NCBI GenBank assembly: GCA_018114805.1
Contig: CP073042.1
Span: 5,873,501-5,937,500, forward strand
Direction of reading: 5' to 3'
DNA from: Candidatus Streptomyces philanthi
Lineage (GTDB): Bacteria > Actinomycetota > Actinomycetes > Streptomycetales > Streptomycetaceae
Length of the DNA stretch: 64,000 nucleotides
Part shown: positions 58,037-64,000 of the stretch, piece after piece
Layout of the letters: the number at the start of each line of letters is the position of its first letter
How positions within the stretch are numbered: position 1 is the first letter of the stretch
Translations under genes and position numbers: made by a program
The notes under the pieces: generated by a model
Told to the model about the DNA's origin: nothing
The model's database searches: none
Seen by the model: only the letters and a program-made list of their open reading frames with translations

Positions 58037-59089
58037 GCGCGCTGCAACTGCTGTTTGCCCTGCTCCTCGTGTGTGCGAACGGCTTCTTCGTGGGCGCCGA
58101 GTTCGCCCTGGTCTCGGTCCGGCGCAGCCAGATCGAGCCGCGGGCGGCGGCCGGCTCCAGCCGCGCGCGCACCGTCCTCCAGGGGCTGGAGAACCTGCCG
58201 CAGATGATGGCCGCGGCGCAGTTCGGCATCACCGTGTGCGCGCTGACGCTCGGCGCGGTCGCCGAGCCGACGGTCGCCCGCCTCCTGGAGCCCGGCTTCC
58301 ACGCCGTCCACCTCCCGCACCAGCTCGGCCACCCGCTCGGCTACGCCATCGTGCTGGCCGCCGTGGTCTGCCTGCACCTGGTCATCGGCGAGATGGTGCC
58401 GAAGAACCTGGCCATGGCGGCGCCAGAGCTGACCGCGCTGTGGCTGGCCCCGGGGCTCGTCGCCTTCGCCCGGCTGTGCCGGCCGGTGACCGCCCTCTTC
58501 GGGGCCTGCGCCCACCTGGTGCTGCGGCTGTTCCGCGTGGAGCCCAGGGACGAGGTGGAGGCGGTGTTCACCAGCTAGCAGCTCAGCCACTTGATCGCCG
58601 ACTCCCGGCAGGCCGGCCTGCTCGCCCCCGACGAGCAGGAGCGCCTGGCGGACGCCCTCGAACTGGGCACCCGCCCGGTCACCGACGTCCTGCTCGACCC
58701 GGCGGGCCTGGTGACGGTCGACCCGGCGGTGACGCCCCGCCAGGTCGAGGAGCTGACCGTACGCACCGGCTACTCGCGCTTCCCGGTGCGCGGCCCGGGC
58801 GGCGCCTTCATGAGCTACCTGCACGTGAAGGACGTGCTGGAACTGGAGGAGCCCGAGCGCGCCGTGCCGCAGCACGTGTGGCGGCCCATCCAGACGCTGC
58901 GGGCCGAGCTGCCGTTGGACGACGCCCTGACGGTGATGCGCAGGGCGGCGGCCCACCTGGCGGCGGGTCAGCGACGCGTCGGGCCGGGTGCTCGGCCTGG
59001 TGGTGATGGAGGACGTGCTGGAGAAACTGGTGGGCGAGGTCCGCGACCCCGCCCACCGGTCGGGCGCGCACGCGGGGGTCCGCCCCTGA
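58033..59089 (+). pseudogene. second CNNM/DUF21-CBS protein, in-frame TAG and frameshift
   Basis: ATG 58033 (ATGA overlap) starts MSALQLLFALLLVCANGFFV with a complete DUF21 domain (AAQFGITVCALTLGAVAEPT, HLVIGEMVPKNLAMAAPELT). After DEVEAVFTS a TAG at 58576-58578 stops it; the same frame continues QLSHLIADSRQAGLLAPDEQ and a CBS domain (TGYSRFPVRGPGGAFMSYLH). The expected codon is GAG (Glu). A shift near 58968 is needed for VSDASGRVLGLVVMEDVLEK and the stop at 59087-59089. Tandem CNNM pairs of this type are usual in Streptomyces. As read, only the membrane domain would be made. Confidence 0.82.
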
Positions 59090-59141
59090 CGCCGGCCCCG
59101 GCGGCCGACCGCCGGGGCACGCCCCCCGCCGGGCCATGGGG

Positions 59142-61010
59142 TCAGCCGAACGGGGGGTCCTTGCGGTCGCGGTCGGTCGGGCCGCGACCGGAGAGGACCT
59201 CGCCGTACGCCTGCATGAGGTCCGGCAGGCGCAAGGTGGCCAGGTCGTCGTGGCCCGGAGTGCCGCTCCAGCTGGAGAGCCGCAGGTCGCGGTAGGCGCA
59301 GCTCTTCTCATACAGGGTGCGCAGGAAGCGCCCGTTGCCCAGTTCGTCGATCCAGCCCTGGTCCACGACGTGGCCTCTGATGCTGCGCGGCTCCTCGACG
59401 GCCTCCTCGTCCCAGCGGTCCCCGTTCTCGGCGGCCAGCACCTCGCCGATGGCGGTCAGCTCCTGCGGCCGGTAGCTCGGGAAGTCCACCCGGGTGGTGA
59501 AGCGGGAGCCGAGGCCGGGGTCGGCGGCGAGCAGCCGGTCCATGCCCTCGGGGTAGCCGGCGAGGATGACCACCAACCGGTCCCGGTTGTCCTCGGCGCG
59601 CTTGAGCAGCACCTGGAGCGCCTCGTTGCCGTACGCGTCGCCCTTGGTGTAGCCGGAGTTGGAGAGGCTGTACGCCTCGTCCACGAAGAGCACGCCGCCC
59701 AGCGCGGAGTCGATCAGCTCGTTGGCCTTGACCGCCGTCTGGCCCAGGTACTCCCCGACCAGGTCGGCCTCCACCAGGTGGTCGCCGCCGAGCAGCCCGA
59801 GCGCGTAGAAGACCCGGCCCAGGATGCGGGCCACGGTGGTCTTTCCGGTGCCGGACGGGCCGGAGAAGACGAAGTGCCGCTTCGGCAGCTGCACCGGCAG
59901 CCCCTGCCCGGTCCGCAGCCGGGCCATGCGTAACTGCGCGGACAGCGCCCGCACCTGACGCTTGACCGGCTCCAGGCCGACCATCCGGTCCAGCTGGCCC
60001 AGGGTTTCGGCGAGCAGCTGCGGGTCGGCAGGTCGGCGTCGGGCTGGCGCGGCGACGCGGTCCCGTGGCCCGTCGGCGGGCCGGGGTCCGGGCCCGAGCG
60101 GGGCCTCGGGGCCGGGGCGCAGCTCGCGGCCCTCGGGCGGGTCGGCCGTCGGCACCGGCTCGGCGTCGACGTCGTCGAACGCGTCGACGGCGTCCTGGCC
60201 GGCGCCGGCCAGCGAGACCGGGGCCAGGTCGCGGCCGTCGTCGAAGCCGTCGGACTCCGCGATGGCAGCGAGCCGGGCGGCGGTGTCCATGAACATGGCG
60301 TCGATCCGGTGCACCGCCCGGTACAGCGGCAGAGCCGCCACGCTGCGCCCAATGCCCTCATGGGCGCGCGCCAGCCAGTAGCGCAACTCCTTGCGCTGCG
60401 GCTGCTCGCTGCGGCAGCGCATCAGCGCCGCGGACAGCAGCGGCTCGGCCTGGCTGTACATCTCGAGCCGGACCCGGGCCATGCCGCCGAACAGGCCGGC
60501 CTCGATGCCGAGGAGCGGGTCCTGGAGCAGCGGCTCGGTGTGCCGTACGAGCTGCTCCCAGTCCTTGACCAGGTAGGCCCGGCAGGCGTGCAGGAAGCGG
60601 GCCTGCGGGTCGGCCTCGACCGGCGGGCAACCCGCCAGCGCGCGGTCCAGCTCGGGGACGTGTCGGCCCTCGAGCCAGTGCGAGGCGTGCGCCAGGAGCA
60701 GGTCGCGGCCGCTTTCCAGGACCGGCTGTACCCACCAGCCGAGCCAGTACCAGGAGTTGAGCGAGCGTCGGTGCCGGGCGCGCTGCTCGCCGAACCGGTC
60801 GCGGTGCCGGTACATGCGCAGCAGCGCGGTCGCGGTGTCGGCGCGCAGGGTGTGCAGGCCGAGCCAGCCGTCCGCCATGCCCGGGTCGAGTTCGACCGCG
60901 GTCCGGAACTCCTCCTCGGCCTGCGGGTACGCGCCCATGGTGTACGCGTCCACGCCGCGCAGCCAGGCTAGCTCGGCCGGGGCGTGCGAGCCCTGGATGC
61001 CGAAATCCAT
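59142..61010 (-). CDS. TPR-containing AAA+ ATPase of CbxX/CfqX (EccA-like) type
   Basis: This 622-residue protein has an N-terminal alpha-helical repeat region of TPR type (LAWLRGVDAYTMGAYPQAEE at about 13-32; LRYWLARAHEGIGRSVAALP), an acidic/Pro linker (about 275-340) and a C-terminal AAA+ domain with Walker A GPSGTGKTT (Lys near 390), Walker B VLFVDEAYSL (near 440), sensor/arginine region LGSRFTTRVDFPSYRPQELT. The combination resembles EccA of type VII secretion and CbbX rubisco activases. ATG 61010 begins MDFGIQGSHAPAELAWLRG; the upstream frame is non-family. No ESX or rubisco genes are near. Intact and convergent with the broken CNNM gene. Confidence 0.87.
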   Translation of the reverse strand: MDFGIQGSHAPAELAWLRGVDAYTMGAYPQAEEEFRTAVELDPGMADGWLGLHTLRADTATALLRMYRHRDRFGEQRARHRRSLNSWYWLGWWVQPVLESGRDLLLAHASHWLEGRHVPELDRALAGCPPVEADPQARFLHACRAYLVKDWEQLVRHTEPLLQDPLLGIEAGLFGGMARVRLEMYSQAEPLLSAALMRCRSEQPQRKELRYWLARAHEGIGRSVAALPLYRAVHRIDAMFMDTAARLAAIAESDGFDDGRDLAPVSLAGAGQDAVDAFDDVDAEPVPTADPPEGRELRPGPEAPLGPGPRPADGPRDRVAAPARRRPADPQLLAETLGQLDRMVGLEPVKRQVRALSAQLRMARLRTGQGLPVQLPKRHFVFSGPSGTGKTTVARILGRVFYALGLLGGDHLVEADLVGEYLGQTAVKANELIDSALGGVLFVDEAYSLSNSGYTKGDAYGNEALQVLLKRAEDNRDRLVVILAGYPEGMDRLLAADPGLGSRFTTRVDFPSYRPQELTAIGEVLAAENGDRWDEEAVEEPRSIRGHVVDQGWIDELGNGRFLRTLYEKSCAYRDLRLSSWSGTPGHDDLATLRLPDLMQAYGEVLSGRGPTDRDRKDPPFG

Positions 61011-61535
61011 CCCATCCCACACAAACCGAGCCCCCGTGGTGTGGCGCCGAGCGGGTGCCCGGTCGCCGCTTCGCCGAACCGCCGTGCCGTGACCGGGGCG
61101 TGACCGGGGCGTGACCGGGGATTGACCAGTGTGCTGGCGCGCCCGCCCGCCGGCGGCACTGATGGGCATCGTACCTGCGAAGACGGTGTCGATCGAAGGG
61201 TGCGCACGGCTGTTCGTGAGGGAAGGGCGCGATTCTGTTGGTGGCGGGGGCGCTTCGCGATGTGCGGAAGGCGATTCCGGAACCGGTTACCCAGCGTGAG
61301 CGCTAAGTCTCACAAAGCGCGCAAATCGCAGCGCTGAGGGCAGAACGAAGCCCCCGATCACGGGGGAACAATCGGGGGCTTCGAGTCTGCGGGTGACCCG
61401 TACGAGCAGCACATTGAGAATGTAAGACCTGTATGGCCCCCAGGTCAAGCGGAGTTGGGGGGTGGGTCTTGTGGGAAGTCGCCATGATCCCCGGCATGAC
61501 CGGTGCGCGTCACGCAGAGTCAGACTGGCTGTGGG
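61011..61535. other. intergenic region with one terminator
   Basis: The stretch lies between two minus-strand genes. It holds the hairpin at 61346-61383 and no supported gene. A 25-codon basic frame at 61260-61337 ends just before the hairpin but has no ribosome site or known family. Confidence 0.4.
61346..61383. terminator. intrinsic terminator hairpin
   Basis: A 13-bp perfect stem (61346-61358 with 61371-61383, 12-base loop) has a C5/G5 core and ends CTTCG. It lies between two minus-strand genes, so it most likely ends the kinase-like transcript. Confidence 0.75.
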
Positions 61536-62141
61536 TCAGATGGTGCCCCCGGGGCCCGGTCGTACGCGATACCCCTCAGCCCGCGTGACCGGCTGGAGGA
61601 CCAGGGCGTCGGCGCGCGGACGCGAGGGGTCGGCGGCGAAGTGCGCGCGCTCGGCGGGGAGCCACCCCGCCCAGAAGGCGGACAGCTCCGGTCCGTCCCG
61701 CCGCTGCCCCCGGCACCAGGAGTCACCTTCCGCCAACTCCATCCACAGCAGGCACGCCAGGTACGGCCGCACCGCCCGGCGTCCGACCCCGACGCCCTCC
61801 ATGATCACCACCGGCGCCGGCGGCAGCGCGTGCTGTTCGGCGAAGTGGCGCGCGTGCCAGTCGTAGACGGCGTAGTGCGCGACGGCGCCGCGCCCCAGAG
61901 GCTCCAGCACCTCGTCGACGAGCCGGGCCTGCCAGTCGAACAGCGCCGCGTGGCTGGCAAGGTCGTCGGTGTGCAGCACGGGCGCTTCGCCGAGCGCCGC
62001 GGCGAGGCGGGCCGCGAAGGTCGTCTTGCCCGACCCGGCGTGCCCGTCCACCGCCACCAGGCGCACCGGCCCCAGCGACGGCGGCAGGGCGCGCAGCCGT
62101 TCGGCGAGGTCGGTCAGGGAGAGGTCGGTGCGGTCGATCAC
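61536..62141 (-). CDS. uridine kinase-like P-loop protein
   Basis: This 201-residue protein starts at GTG 62141. P-loop VAVDGHAGSGKTTFAARLA lies at about residues 29-47, a second motif TDDLASHAALFDWQARL fits the nucleoside-kinase/uridine-kinase fold, and VVIMEGVGVGRRAVRPYL is the typical third strand. The C-terminal ELAEGDSWCRGQRRDGPEL and AERAHFAADPSRPRAD are shared by streptomycete homologues annotated as uridine kinase-like ATP-binding proteins. The true substrate is unknown. Intact. Confidence 0.82.
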   Translation of the reverse strand: MIDRTDLSLTDLAERLRALPPSLGPVRLVAVDGHAGSGKTTFAARLAAALGEAPVLHTDDLASHAALFDWQARLVDEVLEPLGRGAVAHYAVYDWHARHFAEQHALPPAPVVIMEGVGVGRRAVRPYLACLLWMELAEGDSWCRGQRRDGPELSAFWAGWLPAERAHFAADPSRPRADALVLQPVTRAEGYRVRPGPGGTI

Positions 62142-62319
62142 CGGGACACCCTACGGGCGGGGGCGTGTCCACACCGCGCCCGGGCCGCCGGTCACGCGGG
62201 CGTGCCCGAGCGGTGACGCGCCGTACCGCACATCACTGGCCCCGGCCAGGCACAGCGGTCATAGTGGGGCCACCGTCCGTGCACCTGCCGTCGCATCAGA
62301 TGACTGGGGGCCTTTCACC

Positions 62320-63732
62320 ATGAGCAGACTCACCCCACGGCGTACCCTCCTGACCGCCGCGCTCGGCGTGACCGCCGGGCTCGCCGCCGTCTCCCCGGCG
62401 CGCTGCACGACGCGCGCCGGGAAGACGGGCGCCCCGCACGCGACAGGGGCCCCCGCCGGCTCCACCGTGGACAACCGGGCCTGGACCAGCGGCGCGGACT
62501 GGCGCTCGGGGGCGGTGCGGGGCGTGCGGGTGCGGGACGGGGTACGGCCCGGCATCGTGATCGCCGAGCCGGCCGGCACGACCGAGTACACCGACCCGCA
62601 CACCGGCACCACGGCCCCCTGGGAGTACGCCACCTGGACCGGGCCGGTGCACGCGCTGCCCACCCCGGCGGGCGAGGTCATCGCCTCCTGGAACGCGCAC
62701 ACCCCCACGGGTACCTGGCTCCAGGTCGAACTGCGGGTGACCTACACCGACGGCGGGCTCAGCCCCTGGTACGTGATGGGCTGCTGGGCCGCGGGCGACC
62801 AGGACATCCGGCGCACCTCCGTGGACGGCCAGCGGGACGGCAGGAGCACGGTGGCCACCGACACGCTGGCCGTCGACGCGGACCCGGCCGGCGAGGGACT
62901 GCGGATCGCCGCGTACCGGCTGCGGCTGACCCTCTACCGCCGCCCCGGCACCGCGCTGACGCCGCTGGTGTGGCGGGTGGGGGCGATGGGCTCGGACGTG
63001 CCCGACCGGTTCACCGTGCCCGCCTCCGAACCGGACGTCGCCACCGGCCGCAAGCTGACCGTGCCGAGGTACTCGCAGGAGATCCACAAGGGCCAGTACC
63101 CAGAGTACGACAACGGCGGCGAGGCGTGGTGCAGCCCGACCTCGTCGCAGATGGTCATCGAGTACTGGGGCCGCCGGCCCAGCCGGGCGGACCTCGCTTG
63201 GGTCAACCCCGACTTCGCCGACCCGCAGGTCTGCCACGCGGCCCGGTTCACCTTCGACTGCCAGTACGAGGGTTGCGGCAACTGGCCCTTCAACGCCGCC
63301 TACGCGGCCACCTACCGCGACCTGACCGGCGTGGTGACCCGCCTCAACACGCTCACCGACGCCGAGGCGCTGATCGCCGCTGGCATCCCGCTCATCACCT
63401 CGCAGTCCTTCCTGCCGGGCGAGCTGACCGGCGCCGGCTACGGCACGGCGGGCCACCTGATGACCGTCACCGGCTTCACGGCCCAGGGCGACGTGGTGGC
63501 CGGCGACCCGAACAGCGAGAGCAACGAGGCGGTGCGCCGGGTCTACCAGCGCCGCGAGTTCGAGAACGTCTGGCTGCGGACCAAGCGGTACAACGCCAGC
63601 GGCAAGGTGGTCAGCGGCACGGGCGGCGTGTGTTACCTGTACTTCCCGGCCCGGCCGACACCGACGGAACACCGGGTACTCGCGGAGCTGGGGATCACCG
63701 GAGCGTGCGCGCCCCGAAGGTGGCCCCTGTGA
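62320..63732 (+). CDS. secreted C39-like peptidase
   Basis: This 470-residue protein has an N-terminal Tat-like signal (SRLTPRRTLLTAALGVTAGL). A beta-rich domain (residues 60-220) is followed by a papain-fold peptidase C39-like domain: Cys271 in GGEAWCSPTSSQMV, His379 in GTAGHLMTVTGF, Asp396 in VVAGDPNSESN. ATG 62320 was chosen because it begins the signal peptide; the frame upstream overlaps the divergent kinase gene. The C-terminal last 10 residues look less family-like but no shift is evident. Substrate unknown; a cell-wall or peptide role is a guess. Confidence 0.85.
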   Translation: MSRLTPRRTLLTAALGVTAGLAAVSPARCTTRAGKTGAPHATGAPAGSTVDNRAWTSGADWRSGAVRGVRVRDGVRPGIVIAEPAGTTEYTDPHTGTTAPWEYATWTGPVHALPTPAGEVIASWNAHTPTGTWLQVELRVTYTDGGLSPWYVMGCWAAGDQDIRRTSVDGQRDGRSTVATDTLAVDADPAGEGLRIAAYRLRLTLYRRPGTALTPLVWRVGAMGSDVPDRFTVPASEPDVATGRKLTVPRYSQEIHKGQYPEYDNGGEAWCSPTSSQMVIEYWGRRPSRADLAWVNPDFADPQVCHAARFTFDCQYEGCGNWPFNAAYAATYRDLTGVVTRLNTLTDAEALIAAGIPLITSQSFLPGELTGAGYGTAGHLMTVTGFTAQGDVVAGDPNSESNEAVRRVYQRREFENVWLRTKRYNASGKVVSGTGGVCYLYFPARPTPTEHRVLAELGITGACAPRRWPL

Positions 63733-63750
63733 CCTGGCGGCAGTGCTCGC

Positions 63751-63900
63751 CTGACGACAGTGCTTGCCGCCGTCGAGGCTGAGGTGGCTGAGCGGGTCCA
63801 CCGTGGTCGTGACGGAGCTGTGGCCCGTCCACCGCGCCGCCTCGTGGACGGGCACCCCGTGGGTCAAGGTCGCGGTGGCCCACGTGTCCACGGGTCGGGC
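63751..63900 (-). pseudogene. tyrosine recombinase (integrase) C-terminal remnant
   Basis: The minus strand reads DTWATATLTHGVPVHEAARW then TGHSSVTTTVDPLSHLSLDG, which matches the C-terminal catalytic part of phage-type integrases (RHTWAT, HEAARWLGHSSVTTT). The usual Tyr nucleophile region (D-x-Y-x-H-L) is PLSHL here, with Tyr missing. No start or full domain is visible up to the window end. It is therefore a fragment of a dead integrase, perhaps marking an old element boundary. Confidence 0.6.
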
Positions 63901-64000
63901 GGATCGCGGTCAGGGACCTGAGGCGGTTGAGGGCGCGGTTCCAGGACCTGCGGACACGTGAGCGAACACGGTGTACCTCGCGTGCAGGTCACAGGGGATG

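Noticed and set aside
19328..58578. Amber (TAG) reassignment or programmed suppression, because three genes have in-frame TAG
   Set aside because: carB, rpoZ, fmt and others use TAG as a normal final stop, two other interruptions are TGA, and most broken genes also carry frameshifts. Decay or sequence error explains all of it.
61260..61337. 25-codon basic peptide frame before the terminator at 61346
   Set aside because: No ribosome site, no recognisable small ribosomal or other protein family, and the flanking genes are on the other strand.

Overview
The window is high-GC actinobacterial DNA. Nearly all genes are streptomycete in type and gene order. The order carAB-pyrD-pyrF, sIHF, gmk, rpoZ, coaBC, metK, priA, fmt, rsmB, rpe, then a ribDE/ribBA/ribH locus, hisE-hisG and a CbxX/CfqX-type ATPase matches, from memory, the core chromosome of Streptomyces coelicolor. 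Coding follows the usual pattern of third-position G/C, GTG starts and ATGA stop-start overlaps.

Layout: 1-7.2 kb is the distal pyrimidine operon, closed by a perfect 15-bp terminator hairpin. 7.4-11.9 kb holds sIHF, gmk, rpoZ, coaBC and metK. 12.1-19.1 kb holds priA, a decayed HTH gene, fmt, a flavin/F420-type oxidoreductase and rsmB. 19.1-25.6 kb alternates intact regulators and rpe (HxlR, SorC-type, TetR) with broken targets (MFS, PPOX flavoprotein, VanB-type reductase). 25.7-34 kb is accessory: an ACT-domain protein behind a leader peptide and hairpin, a broken Vms1/Rv2629-like factor, a G6PDH-like F420 enzyme, a broken HhH nuclease, a deleted GuaB1, DUF1330/TetR and a methyltransferase. 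34.4-46.9 kb holds a broken lipoprotein, a broken Lrp regulator, an intact amino-acid 2-monooxygenase/amidase pair, a broken nucleobase permease, an MFS/ROK pair, GlxA and an isochorismatase-like hydrolase. 47-56.4 kb holds a broken secreted GH18 chitinase, the FMN-riboswitch rib operon and hisEG. 56.5-64 kb holds two CNNM/CBS genes, a TPR-AAA ATPase, a nucleoside-kinase-like protein, a C39-like secreted peptidase and an integrase remnant.

The most striking property is the distribution of damage. I count about 35 frameshifts, in-frame stops and deletions in about 18 genes, usually several per gene. The roughly 19 kb of housekeeping genes (pyr, gmk, rpoZ, metK, priA, fmt, rsmB, rpe, rib, his) is essentially clean; the one exception is the 5' end of coaBC. 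Uptake, salvage, degradation and regulation genes are broken while the de novo pathways are intact. This looks like incipient genome erosion in a host-associated Streptomyces; the beewolf symbiont 'Candidatus Streptomyces philanthi' is the example I recall. Indel-prone sequencing remains the competing explanation, although it should not spare essential genes.
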